64,000 nucleotides of DNA, taken from contig NZ_AUFM01000022.1 in the NCBI RefSeq assembly GCF_000426505.1, positions 62,001 to 126,000 on the forward strand. The letters run 5' to 3'. The notes below the pieces were generated by a model that was not told where the DNA came from, made no database searches, and worked only from the letters and a program-made list of their open reading frames with translations. The position numbers and the translations under genes were made by a program. Origin of the DNA: Nisaea denitrificans DSM 18348. Lineage in GTDB: Bacteria > Pseudomonadota > Alphaproteobacteria > Thalassobaculales > Thalassobaculaceae. Positions 33,949-42,935 of the stretch are shown one piece after another. Within the stretch, counting starts at the first letter, position 1; each line of letters begins with the position of its first letter.

Positions 33949-35289
33949 TTACCGGCTCTCCCCGCCGGCGATCAGCTTGCGCCGCAGCCAGCTTGACGCA
34001 CCGTCCATCATGAACACCATGACGATGATCAGGCTGATGATATAGAAGGTGTTTTCCCAGTCCCGCGAGGTCCGCATGGTCTCCACCAGGACAAGGCCGA
34101 TACCGCCGGCGCCGAGCGCGCCGATCACCGTTGCCGAGCGGGTGTTGGATTCCACGTAATAGAGGAACTGCGAGGTGAAAACCGGCAGGATTTGCGGGAT
34201 CACGCCGAAGCGGTAGCGCTGCCAGCGGTTCGCACCCGTGGCGCCGACGCCTTCCACCTGCTTGCGGTCGATATTCTCCAGCGCCTCCGAGAACAGCTTG
34301 CCGAGCGAGCCCGTGTCGGTGAAGGCGATGGCGAGGGAGCCGGTCAGCGGGCCGAGGCCGAAGGCCCGGATGAAGATCAGCGACCAGATCAGCATGTCGA
34401 TGCCGCGGACGAAATCGAACACCCGGCGGACAACGAAGCGAACCGTGCTGTTCGGATTGAAGTTGGAGGCCGCGACAAAGGCCAATGGCAGGCCGCAGAA
34501 GGCCGCCGTCACGGTGCCGAGAACCGCCATCAGGATGGTTTCGAACAAGGCCACAGCGACATGGCCATGCTGCCATTCAGGATTGCCCCAGAAGCTCGAC
34601 AGGATGTATTGCCAGTTCGCCTGGTCCAGGTTCAGCCGATCATCCGAGGTGGCGAGCGAGACCAGCTCTCCAAAGCTCTTGCCGTGCAGCTCGGAGGTGA
34701 AAGGAAACCAGAAATTTTCCCAGCCGAACTGGAACTTGTGGATCTCCAGCTTGGCCCGGGTGAACTGCACCCTGCGGGAGAAGGTCGGGCGGGCCTCGAA
34801 TTTCACGTCACGGATTTTCAGCCACTCCGGCACCGGGCCGTCCGGCACCTGTGTGACGATCTTCCCATCCACAAGTTTCGACCGGATGATGCCGTAATCC
34901 GGCACCTCGAAAGCGAGACTCTTGTCCTCGACGCGGACGACATACCCCTCGCCGAGATCGACGGTGAATTTACTGGCATCCCCCGTCACCCAGTCCGGCA
35001 ACGTCTTGAAAGTCGCGTGCCGTTCCCCTTCGATGGCGACTTCAAAGTCGCCCCGGCGGAAATTCTTGGTCACGTGGGTCTTGTAGGCGACAGCATCGGA
35101 AATCAGCAGCGCGCCCTTCGAGAGCTGGGCGCGGGCGAGCAGTGCCGTGATATCGAACGCGGTCCAGGCATAGAACAGGTAGAGCACGACGCCGGCCAGC
35201 AACAGCATCGGCACGGCGGATGCCTTTTTCACCGAGATACGAACCGGCTCGGCCATGACAGCGGCGCCCTGATCGGAAATGACAGCCAT
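33949..35289 (-). CDS. phnE: PhnE-type ABC permease, N-terminally extended
   Basis: 446 residues, well above the usual 260-290. The C-terminal about 250 residues are the PhnE permease with the inner-membrane signature (EALENIDRKQVEGVGATGAN, FGVIPQILPVFTSQFLYYVE). The extra about 170 N-terminal residues comprise one membrane helix (VPMLLLAGVVLYLFYAWTAF) and a likely periplasmic beta-rich segment. Last gene of the phn-type operon (38083 or 39217 down to 33949), 11 bp after the other permease. Two PhnE proteins in tandem occur in several alphaproteobacterial phosphonate importers. Confidence 0.85.
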   Translation of the reverse strand: MAVISDQGAAVMAEPVRISVKKASAVPMLLLAGVVLYLFYAWTAFDITALLARAQLSKGALLISDAVAYKTHVTKNFRRGDFEVAIEGERHATFKTLPDWVTGDASKFTVDLGEGYVVRVEDKSLAFEVPDYGIIRSKLVDGKIVTQVPDGPVPEWLKIRDVKFEARPTFSRRVQFTRAKLEIHKFQFGWENFWFPFTSELHGKSFGELVSLATSDDRLNLDQANWQYILSSFWGNPEWQHGHVAVALFETILMAVLGTVTAAFCGLPLAFVAASNFNPNSTVRFVVRRVFDFVRGIDMLIWSLIFIRAFGLGPLTGSLAIAFTDTGSLGKLFSEALENIDRKQVEGVGATGANRWQRYRFGVIPQILPVFTSQFLYYVESNTRSATVIGALGAGGIGLVLVETMRTSRDWENTFYIISLIIVMVFMMDGASSWLRRKLIAGGESR

Positions 35290-35300
35290 ATCCGCCTCCC

Positions 35301-36140
35301 CTAGCTGAAATTGTCGGCGCCGACGAAATGCCGACGGAGATAGGATGAGAGCTGGTCGATGGCGACAATCGACAGGAACAGCATGAGGAATAGCGCAGCG
35401 GTCTCGGACCCGGCGCCCCAGCCGATGGCCCGGCTCAACTCGGTGCCGATACCACCGGCGCCGACAAAGCCGAGGATGGCGGAAGCGCGCACATTGATCT
35501 CGAAACGCAGCAGGAAATAGCTGCTGTAGTTCGGCAGCACCTGCGGAATGACGCCGAAGCGGACACGCTGCAACCAGTTACCGCCGACGGCCTTCAGGCC
35601 TTCCAGCGGCTTCACGTCGATATTTTCGTTCACCTCGGAGAACAGCTTGCCGAGCGCGCCGGAGGTGTGGAAGGCAACCGCTATGGCGGCCGGCACCGGG
35701 CTGGCGCCGAGCACGAAAATCAGGAACAGGGCGATGATCAGCTCCGGGAAGGCGCGCATGATATCCATGATGCGCCGCACGACCGGAATGACGGCCGGAG
35801 GGACCTCCAGGTTACGGCTGGAAAGCAGCGACAGGATCATGGCGAAGACAGCGCCGATAAGCGTGGCCACAGCCGCGATGTTCAGGGTCTCGATCAGGGC
35901 CGGCAGAAATTTCGGAAACAGGGCCCAGAAGGCCCATCCCTGATCCCAGGCCTGCATGACGATCTGCGCCGGGTAGTCGAAGAACTTGGACAGCCCCTGC
36001 AGGAAACCGCCGGAATTGAGTGCCGAGGCCTCGCTGTAGCCGGAGAGCACGACGGCGAGCAGCAGCGCGAGGGAAAGCCCGGTATAAAGCCGTCGGCGCC
36101 CTTCGAGCGCGAGCACTTCCTGGCGCATCACTTCGACCAT
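35301..36140 (-). CDS. phnE: PhnE-type ABC permease
   Basis: 279 residues from ATG 36140, chosen over longer frames because AGGAC lies just upstream. It has about five or six membrane helices and the PhnE coupling motif (EVNENIDVKPLEGLKAVGGN, FGVIPQVLPNYSSYFLLRFE). It forms the inner-membrane channel of a phosphonate-type importer together with the second permease. Confidence 0.85.
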   Translation of the reverse strand: MVEVMRQEVLALEGRRRLYTGLSLALLLAVVLSGYSEASALNSGGFLQGLSKFFDYPAQIVMQAWDQGWAFWALFPKFLPALIETLNIAAVATLIGAVFAMILSLLSSRNLEVPPAVIPVVRRIMDIMRAFPELIIALFLIFVLGASPVPAAIAVAFHTSGALGKLFSEVNENIDVKPLEGLKAVGGNWLQRVRFGVIPQVLPNYSSYFLLRFEINVRASAILGFVGAGGIGTELSRAIGWGAGSETAALFLMLFLSIVAIDQLSSYLRRHFVGADNFS

Positions 36141-36250
36141 GAGTATGTCCTGCAATTTGGAAATTTGAGATTTTCGGACCCAGGGTCCGGAACGTGGCCG
36201 GGACCGCACATTGGCGATCCCGGCCCGTGTTCAGTCAGTAAGGCAGTGCC

Positions 36251-37168
36251 TTACTTCATCTTCCGCTTGCGCGCTTCGATGATGACTTCGTAGGTCTCGT
36301 GGGAAACCGGGGCCATGCCCTTGATTTCGCCGGCCATGAAGCTGTAAGCGCATTCCGGATCGAGGGAAGAGAGACCGGCGATCAGGCCCGTCACCTTCAG
36401 CTTGACGTCGGACGGCAGATCCTTGCGGAGCACGACCGGGCCTTCCGGAATCACCTTGGACTTCCAGATCTGCACGAGCTGGGTCATGTCGACGAGACCG
36501 GCATCGGCAGCTTTGCGCAGGGCGCCGCTGTTGTAGCCTTCTTCCCAGGCACCCAGGCCGTCGGCCCAGGTCACGCCGGCGTCGATGTCGCCGTTGGCGA
36601 CCGCAACGATGGTCTGCTCGTGACCGCCGGTGAAGACGACTTCACCGAAATACTTGCCGCTTTCCATCGGGAAACCGGCAGCCGGGATTTCGATGGACGG
36701 GATCAGGTAGCCGGAGGTGGAGTTCGGATCGCCGAAACCGAACTTCTTGCCCTTCATGTCGTCGAGGGACGTGATGTTGCTGTCAACGCGGGCAAAGCCG
36801 ATCGAGTGGTAGCCCATGGAACCGTCGACATTGATCTTCACCAGGACCGGCTCAACAGCTTCCGGGTCCGTGATGTAGGTCTTGGCATAACCGGACGCGC
36901 CGAGCCAGGCCATGTCGAGGTTACGGCCGATCAGGCCTTCGATGACACCGTTATAGTCGGCCGGTGCGAAGATCTTCGTCGGCACGCCGAGCAGCGCTTC
37001 GACTTTGCTCCGGACGCACTCGTTGGAGCGCATACGGTCGGACTGGTTCTCACCGCCGAGCACGCCGATGCGGAACTCGGAGATCTTGTCTTCGGCATGG
37101 ACATTGACGGCGCCGAACGTCGTCATGGCGACGGCTGCGGCCACCGCAAAATTGCGAACGAAATTCAT
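36251..37168 (-). CDS. phnD: PhnD-type phosphonate-binding protein
   Basis: 305 residues with a signal peptide (NFAVAAAVAMTTFGAVNVHA, then EDKIS). A type 2 periplasmic binding protein of the PhnD family: FRIGVLGGENQSDRMRSNE at the start, MAWLGASGYAKTY, GDPNSTSGYLIPSIEI and VTWADGLGAWEEG, the loops that hold the phosphonate oxyanion in this family. It should deliver ligand to the two PhnE permeases and PhnC. Related uptake systems also transport phosphite or other oxyanions, and no C-P lyase genes are visible here, so substrate remains open. Confidence 0.85.
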   Translation of the reverse strand: MNFVRNFAVAAAVAMTTFGAVNVHAEDKISEFRIGVLGGENQSDRMRSNECVRSKVEALLGVPTKIFAPADYNGVIEGLIGRNLDMAWLGASGYAKTYITDPEAVEPVLVKINVDGSMGYHSIGFARVDSNITSLDDMKGKKFGFGDPNSTSGYLIPSIEIPAAGFPMESGKYFGEVVFTGGHEQTIVAVANGDIDAGVTWADGLGAWEEGYNSGALRKAADAGLVDMTQLVQIWKSKVIPEGPVVLRKDLPSDVKLKVTGLIAGLSSLDPECAYSFMAGEIKGMAPVSHETYEVIIEARKRKMK

Positions 37169-37225
37169 CCCTAACTACTCCCTAGGTTGGAATTGCTGTC
37201 ACGGAACACCGGCGGTAGCCGCTAA

Positions 37226-38083
37226 TCAGGCCGTGGCAGCATTCGCCTCAGCAACCGTGGCCCCATGGCCCGGTACTGAGGGATCGGATTTGGCCCGCGC
37301 GGAGGCGCCGGCCGAAATGCTTGTGGAGGTCACCGCCTCGTTCAGAGCCTCGTCGGCGCCATAAATCTCGCGCGCCGCTTCCGGGGTCAGCTCGTCGGCC
37401 GTGCCGTCGAAAACCACCTTGCCCTGGCTCATGCCGATAACCCGGTCGCAATAGCTGCGCGCGGTATCGAGTGTGTGCAGGTTGCACATCACGGTAATAC
37501 CGTCGCGGTCATGGATCTCCCGGAGCGAGCCCATAACCACCTCGGCGCTCAACGGATCGAGCGAGGCAATCGGCTCGTCGGCAAGAATGATCTTCGGCGC
37601 CTGCATCAGGCCACGGGCGATGGCCACGCGCTGCTGCTGTCCGCCGGACATGGTCTCGACCCGCTGCAAGGCCCGCTCGGCCAGGCCGAGGCGGTCGAGA
37701 GCGGCCAGCGCATCGTCGATATCCTGCTGGGAGAAGATCTTGAACATGGAGCGCAGCGTGCCCTGCTGGTTCAACCGGCCGAGCATCACATTGGTGACGA
37801 CATCGAGGCGCGGAACCAGATTGAACTGCTGGAAAATCATCGCACAGTCCTTCTGCCAACGCCGCTTGGCATTGCCTTTCAGACTGAGCACGTCGGTACC
37901 CTCTACGAGGATCTGCCCGGACGTGGCGGAAGTCAGACGGTTGAACAGTCGCAGGAAGGTCGACTTCCCGGCGCCGGAGCGGCCGATGACGCCGATCATC
38001 TGCGGTTTGTCGACAGTGAAAGTCACGGAATCAACCGCGACCATGTTGCCGAAAGCCTTGGTAACGTTTTTGAATTCGATCAT
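37226..38083 (-). CDS. phnC: PhnC-type ABC ATPase
   Basis: 285 residues. Walker [14 protein letters not shown]-loop MIFQQFNL, signature [15 protein letters not shown], Walker [14 protein letters not shown] and the H-loop MCNLHTLD are all intact. The C-terminal tail beyond the ATPase domain is Ala/Ser-rich. First gene of the core phnC-D-E-E order, 57 bp ahead of phnD. Confidence 0.9.
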   Translation of the reverse strand: MIEFKNVTKAFGNMVAVDSVTFTVDKPQMIGVIGRSGAGKSTFLRLFNRLTSATSGQILVEGTDVLSLKGNAKRRWQKDCAMIFQQFNLVPRLDVVTNVMLGRLNQQGTLRSMFKIFSQQDIDDALAALDRLGLAERALQRVETMSGGQQQRVAIARGLMQAPKIILADEPIASLDPLSAEVVMGSLREIHDRDGITVMCNLHTLDTARSYCDRVIGMSQGKVVFDGTADELTPEAAREIYGADEALNEAVTSTSISAGASARAKSDPSVPGHGATVAEANAATA

Positions 38084-38284
38084 GCCTTACCTCTGAGTCT
38101 CGCGCCGTGCGGGGCTGAGAACAGCCCGCCTGGACCGGTCACAAGGGCGACCGGCAACTCGGACAACACGGCTGGAGAGATCACACCGCGCGAGATCCGA
38201 TTGCAGCGTTGGTATCAATCGAGCGGGTCGTTCTCGTGACTCTTTTGCTTCAGTTTCATGAAGCCGTCAGAGTGAGGCGGGAGT

Positions 38285-39217
38285 TCAGTTGCTTGCGACG
38301 GACAGCGAAATGCGCTTGTGGTCGGCGGCGATGAAAGTCTCGTAGTCGGCATGCGTGACCGGGAACACCCCCGTAACCGGCAGGCCGAAAGCCATTGCCA
38401 GGCAATCCGGCGCCGTCTCGCCAAGGGCCGCGATCCGATCGGTCACGATCTTTTTGATCTCTTCCGGGAGCGCCTTGCGCAGAACCACGGGACCGTTCGG
38501 CATCAGCGGCGAGCGCCAGAATTCAGTAAAGTTCGCATCCGAGGTGACCTGGAAACGCTGCAGCGGCCCGGCCCCTGATACAGAATCGGAGCCTGCATCG
38601 GAGCGCCAGGTCAGCGCCGCATCAACGGCGCCGCTTTCCAGCGCTGTGAGCGTAGCGTGATAGCCACCGCCGAACTGAACCGACTTCAGATCCCGTTCGG
38701 TATTCAGACCCGCGCGTTCGAGCGCGACGGACGGCACGAAATAGCCCGGCATGGAGCGCCGATCCGCAAATCCGATGTTCTTGCCTTTCAGGTTTTCGAG
38801 CCCGGCGATAAGGGCATCGGGACGGGACAGCGCCACCGCGCGGTATCCCATGGAGCCACCACGACCGAGCGTGGCCAGCACTGGCTGCACCGACCCCGGG
38901 TTCGTCCGCCAGAGAGCGCTGTATGCCCGGGTCGAGAGGACAGTCATATCGACAGCGCCGACGATCAGCGCCTGCCTCAATTCGTCTCCGGAAGGCAGGG
39001 CCAGGATCTGCACCGGCGCGGCGAGACCGTCCGCAAGGTCATGCGCCAGGCATTTCTGGGCGGCGAAATCGTCCGAGACAGCCTTGCCGCCCAGCACGCC
39101 GATCCGGAGAACGTCGGCTTCGGCTGCCGGAGCTGAAAACAGAAACCCTGCAAAAGCGGCAATGCTGGTCGCCGCAATCACTGCACGCGCAAATGCCTGT
39201 CGCATCGTTCCATCCAT
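38285..39217 (-). CDS. Second PhnD-like binding protein
   Basis: 310 residues from ATG 39217 (the in-frame ATG at 39205 is an alternative), with signal peptide (AIAGFLFSAPAAEA region). Distant paralogue of the binding protein at 36251: RIGVLGGKAVSDDFAAQKC, MTVLSTRAYSALW, GFADRRSMPGYFVPSVALER, ALTWRSDAGSD. The ligand-loop residues differ (RRSMPG in place of DPNSTSG), suggesting another oxyanion or a specialised affinity. It lies 200 bp upstream of phnC on the same strand. Confidence 0.75.
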   Translation of the reverse strand: MDGTMRQAFARAVIAATSIAAFAGFLFSAPAAEADVLRIGVLGGKAVSDDFAAQKCLAHDLADGLAAPVQILALPSGDELRQALIVGAVDMTVLSTRAYSALWRTNPGSVQPVLATLGRGGSMGYRAVALSRPDALIAGLENLKGKNIGFADRRSMPGYFVPSVALERAGLNTERDLKSVQFGGGYHATLTALESGAVDAALTWRSDAGSDSVSGAGPLQRFQVTSDANFTEFWRSPLMPNGPVVLRKALPEEIKKIVTDRIAALGETAPDCLAMAFGLPVTGVFPVTHADYETFIAADHKRISLSVASN

Positions 39218-39330
39218 TCTCGTTCGGAAGCCAGCCGCATACCAGCTCCGGGATACGGAATACACCCTGCAAGTCGGAAGACTTTAACCGAAGAGCTTGA
39301 CCGTTTGATGACGGTGCCGAAATCGTTGCG

Positions 39331-40236
39331 TCAGACCGCGTTCCAGTCTTCCATGGCCGCGATTTCGGCTTCTATGAAGCCGATGAAGGACCGGACCTTC
39401 CGCGACAGGTGGCGGTTGGCGAGGTATAGCAAAGACACTGGCAGACTGCGGTCCTCAAACGGCTCCAGCAATGCCTCCAGACGCCCGCTGCGCAAGTCGT
39501 CAGCGACGACGAAACTCGGCACGATCCCGATGCCCTCGCCGGACAGCAGCAACCTCCTGACGGCGGAAGCACTGTTCACCCGGACACGCGGCCGGATGTT
39601 CACTGTCAGGCTTTTCCCGCCATCGCAAAACGACCATTGTCCCGGCGTCCGGCGGTTGGTGTCGAAAACGCAGCTGTGCGCCGGAAGCTCGTCCGGATGC
39701 GCCGGGCGGCCAGCCTGATCCAGATAGGATGGCGCCGCGCAGGTGATCAGCCGGGTTTCGCCGAGCCGTTTCGCGATCAGTGTCGAATCCTGCAGAACGC
39801 CGATACGGACCGAAAGGTCGACGCCCTCGTCGATCAGGGACAAATGCTGGTCGCTCAGCCGGAGATCGATGCTCACGGCTGGATTGGCCGCCAGATATTT
39901 CTCGACCGCCGCCATCAGATACATCTCGCCGAACAGCACCGGTGCGGTGACGACGAGATTACCGCTCGGCGCGGCGCCTTCATCCCGCATCACCGAACGC
40001 AACTCGTCGAACTCCTCGACCACCCGGTTGCAGCGGGGCAGATAGGCTCTGCCGCTTTCCGTAAGGGTGACGACCCGCGTCGTCCGGTTCAGCAGCAGAA
40101 CCCCAAGGCTATCTTCAAGCGCCCGGATGTTCTTGCTGACATTCTGGGCACTGGTACCGAGGCGAGCGGCAGCCTTCGAGAAGGACATCGTGGCGGCCAC
40201 GGCCGAGAACATCCGCATTTGCTCTATGGAATCCAT
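39331..40236 (-). CDS. LysR-family regulator
   Basis: 301 residues. N-terminal helix-turn-helix (MRMFSAVAATMSFSKAAARL, SAQNVSKNIRALEDSLGVLL) and substrate-binding domain of the PBP2_CrgA_like type. It is divergent from the DoxX-dioxygenase pair 127 bp away, the usual arrangement for LysR control of such pairs. Confidence 0.9.
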   Translation of the reverse strand: MDSIEQMRMFSAVAATMSFSKAAARLGTSAQNVSKNIRALEDSLGVLLLNRTTRVVTLTESGRAYLPRCNRVVEEFDELRSVMRDEGAAPSGNLVVTAPVLFGEMYLMAAVEKYLAANPAVSIDLRLSDQHLSLIDEGVDLSVRIGVLQDSTLIAKRLGETRLITCAAPSYLDQAGRPAHPDELPAHSCVFDTNRRTPGQWSFCDGGKSLTVNIRPRVRVNSASAVRRLLLSGEGIGIVPSFVVADDLRSGRLEALLEPFEDRSLPVSLLYLANRHLSRKVRSFIGFIEAEIAAMEDWNAV

Positions 40237-40362
40237 ATTGGCAACATAACGTTTATATTAATTCAATCAATAGAGCGCTTATGGCGATAATGGATAGCAA
40301 TTAACTATGTCGGACAGGCGGCGCGGTGTGCCGCCCTTTCACCTGAACGAAAGGACGATCCG

Positions 40363-40800
40363 ATGACCAACCAGAACACCGCGCCTTATGCAGCGCTCAT
40401 CCTCCGCGTCTCCCTCGGCGTGCTCTTCCTCGCCCATGGCGCTCTCAAGATCTTTGTCTTCACCCCGGCCGGCACTGTTGGCTTTTTCGACAGCATCGGC
40501 CTGCCGGCCATCTTCGCCTACCTGACCATCCTCGCCGAAGTCGGTGGCGGTATCGCGCTGATAGTCGGTTTCGCCACCCGGCTGGTCTCCATCGCCACCC
40601 TGCCGATCCTGCTCGGTGCCGTCTTCATGGTGCATGGCGGGAACGGCTGGCTCTACACGAACCCGAACGGCGGCTGGGAATTCCCGGCATTCTGGGCGGC
40701 TACTCTCGTGGTTCAAGCCCTGCTCGGTGACGGCGCCTATGCAGTGCGCACGCCGAAGATCCTGACCCTGACACCCGACAGCTTCGCCCGGCAGAGCTAG
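40363..40800 (+). CDS. DoxX-family membrane protein
   Basis: 145 residues with four hydrophobic helices; family motifs RVSLGVLFLAHGALKIFVFT, FFDSIGLP and EVGGGIALIVGFATRLVS. DoxX/DoxD-like proteins have been linked to quinone-dependent redox and oxidative-stress defence. The next gene begins 5 bp after its stop. Confidence 0.85.
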   Translation: MTNQNTAPYAALILRVSLGVLFLAHGALKIFVFTPAGTVGFFDSIGLPAIFAYLTILAEVGGGIALIVGFATRLVSIATLPILLGAVFMVHGGNGWLYTNPNGGWEFPAFWAATLVVQALLGDGAYAVRTPKILTLTPDSFARQS

Positions 40801-40804
40801 ATCC

Positions 40805-41596
40805 ATGGCAAGCCTGCCCAGCCTCTTTCTGCCGCACGGCGCCCCCGACCTGCTGCTCAGCACTCACGTCTCGAAAGACTTTCTCGGGACGCTGGGCAGC
40901 CGGGTCGAGCGCCCGGCGGCGATCCTCATCGTCTCGGCCCATTGGGAAGCGGCACAGCCGACACTGACCACGGCCGAGGCTCCCGAAACGGTGCATGACT
41001 TCTTCGGGTTTCCGGACGCGCTTTACCGCATCCGGTATCCCGCCCGGACAGCCTCCGACCTGGTCGACTGGGTGGATCATCTTCTGGCAGATCAAGGGGT
41101 CGCGGCGGCAAGCGACCCGGAACGCGGTTTCGACCACGGTGCCTGGGTTCCGCTCTCTCTGGCCTATCCGGATGCCGATATCCCCGTTGTCCAGCTCTCG
41201 CTGGTGCAGGGCGGCACGGCGCGGCAACATTTCGAGATCGGCCGTGCGCTCGCCCCGCTGCGAGGCCGGGACGTGCTGATCGTCGGCTCCGGCTCAGTGA
41301 CCCACAATCTGCGGGAACTTGGCGCCGAGGGTACACCGCCCCCGGTCTGGGCCACCGCCTTTGATGATTGGGTCTCCTCTGCGGTCGAAGCGGGAGATTG
41401 GGAAAACCTGATGCAGTTCCCGGAAGCACCGGAGACCAGCCGCCGGGCGCATCCAACGCCGGAACATTTCCTGCCTTTTTATGTCGCTGCAGGGGCCGGG
41501 GCCGGAGAAGCCGGGCGCAAGCTGCATGGCAGCTACAGCCATGGCTCCATCAGCATGTCGGCCTATGCTTTCGGCGGCAGCCAGGCTGCCACCTAG
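40805..41596 (+). CDS. DODA-type extradiol aromatic dioxygenase (YgiD-like)
   Basis: 263 residues of the LigB/DODA family, with the conserved active-site histidines in LFLPHGAP, VSAHWEA, FDHGAWVPL and GSGSVTHNLREL. It probably opens catechol-type rings or acts on related phenolics using an Fe or Zn centre. Paired with DoxX under the divergent LysR regulator. Confidence 0.85.
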   Translation: MASLPSLFLPHGAPDLLLSTHVSKDFLGTLGSRVERPAAILIVSAHWEAAQPTLTTAEAPETVHDFFGFPDALYRIRYPARTASDLVDWVDHLLADQGVAAASDPERGFDHGAWVPLSLAYPDADIPVVQLSLVQGGTARQHFEIGRALAPLRGRDVLIVGSGSVTHNLRELGAEGTPPPVWATAFDDWVSSAVEAGDWENLMQFPEAPETSRRAHPTPEHFLPFYVAAGAGAGEAGRKLHGSYSHGSISMSAYAFGGSQAAT

Positions 41597-41607
41597 GCAA
41601 AGACCTT

Positions 41608-42786
41608 CTACGCTCGCCCGTCGGCCCGCTTCAGGGCCTTGCGGGCGAGTGACCAGCGATGCACCTCAGACGGACCGTCATAGATCCGGAAGCCACGCAC
41701 CTCGCGGAAGATCCGCTCCACCGGAAGGTGGGCACTGGTGCCGGCGCCGCCGAGGATCTGCACCGCATTGTCGACGATACGCCAGATCGCCTCGGAGCAT
41801 TGCACCTTGGCCATCGAGCTCTCTTCCGCTGCGTTGTCACCCTGATCGAGCAGCCAGGCCGCCTGCATCAGGGACAGCCGGGCTGTGCGGATATCCATCT
41901 CGTTATCCGCCAGCATGAAGCCGACACCCTCATGTTTGCCGAGTTTCTGGCCGAAAACCTCGCGCCGGTTGGCATAATCGAGTGCCGTGTCATGTGCCCG
42001 GCGGGCGGAGCCGAGCCAGCGCATGCAATGGGTCAGGCGCGCGGGGGCAAGCCGGACCTGGGCTTGCCGGAAGCCGCCGCCGGGCTCACCCAGCACGTCT
42101 TCCTGATCCACCCGGAGATCCTCGAACCGCATCTCCCAGTGCCCACCGGCAAAGGAGCTGTCGAGCGTGTCCATCTGCGTTTCCAGATGGATGCCCGCCC
42201 GGTCGCTCGGCACGATGAACATCGTCGCCCCGCCGTCAGCCGGGCCGCCCTCGATCTTCGCCATGATGATGACGAAATCCGCGCCCTCGGCACCGGTGAT
42301 GAACCATTTCCGGCCATTGATGACATAGCCGTTTCCATCCACCTTCGCCGTGGTCGCCAGCAGAGAGGGGTCGGCGCCTGCGCCGTCCGGCTCGGTCATC
42401 GCGAAACAGGAGCGCGCGCCCTTCGCCAAGGGAGCAAGAAACTGCTCCCGCTGTGACGGGCTGGCGGCGACCTCAAGCAGATGGGTGTTGCCTTCGTCCG
42501 GCGCGCCGCAATGCAGGGCCGTCGGGCCCAGCAGCGAGTAGCCCGCTTCCTCGAAGACAAAGGCCCGCTCCAGATGCCCGAGGCCGAGGCCCCCGAATTC
42601 CTTCGGCGCATGCGGGGCGAACAGCCCGGCGGCCTTGCCGAGATCCGTCAGCTCCTTGCGCAATTCCTCCGTCGGCCCGTGCGCGGTCCAGCGCGGATCG
42701 CTCTCGAACGGGATCACCTTCTCGGCGATAAAACTGCGCGTCTTTTCCGCCAGATCTGCGATATGCGGCGGTGTTGAGAATTCCAT
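41608..42786 (-). CDS. Acyl-CoA dehydrogenase
   Basis: 392 residues with FAD-binding and substrate motifs of the family (CFAMTEPDGAGADPSLLATT, KWFITGAEGADFVIIMAK, the C-terminal VQILGGAGTSAHLPVERIFR and YDGPSEVHRWSLARK). The catalytic-base position cannot be fixed by eye. CoA substrate not predictable; close relatives act on branched or aromatic acyl-CoA. It is single, convergent with the dioxygenase and 150 bp from the TRAP genes. Confidence 0.85.
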   Translation of the reverse strand: MEFSTPPHIADLAEKTRSFIAEKVIPFESDPRWTAHGPTEELRKELTDLGKAAGLFAPHAPKEFGGLGLGHLERAFVFEEAGYSLLGPTALHCGAPDEGNTHLLEVAASPSQREQFLAPLAKGARSCFAMTEPDGAGADPSLLATTAKVDGNGYVINGRKWFITGAEGADFVIIMAKIEGGPADGGATMFIVPSDRAGIHLETQMDTLDSSFAGGHWEMRFEDLRVDQEDVLGEPGGGFRQAQVRLAPARLTHCMRWLGSARRAHDTALDYANRREVFGQKLGKHEGVGFMLADNEMDIRTARLSLMQAAWLLDQGDNAAEESSMAKVQCSEAIWRIVDNAVQILGGAGTSAHLPVERIFREVRGFRIYDGPSEVHRWSLARKALKRADGRA

Positions 42787-42935
42787 TGTTACTCCCTCCC
42801 CTGTCCGCGCACTTCCGGCCCGGACCTTTCTGGGGCCAGAGAATACCCTCTCCTCCGTTCCCGTCCAGCAGGAGGAGCGGCAATAAAAAAGGCGGCCCGA
42901 AGACCGCCCTTTTCAGGAAGTGGGAAGTCGGCTGG

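Noticed and set aside
34192-35304. 370-codon frame opposite the extended PhnE
   Set aside because: Antisense shadow. I also considered if the extended N-terminus of that PhnE was an artefact, but the membrane helix and continuous frame support it.
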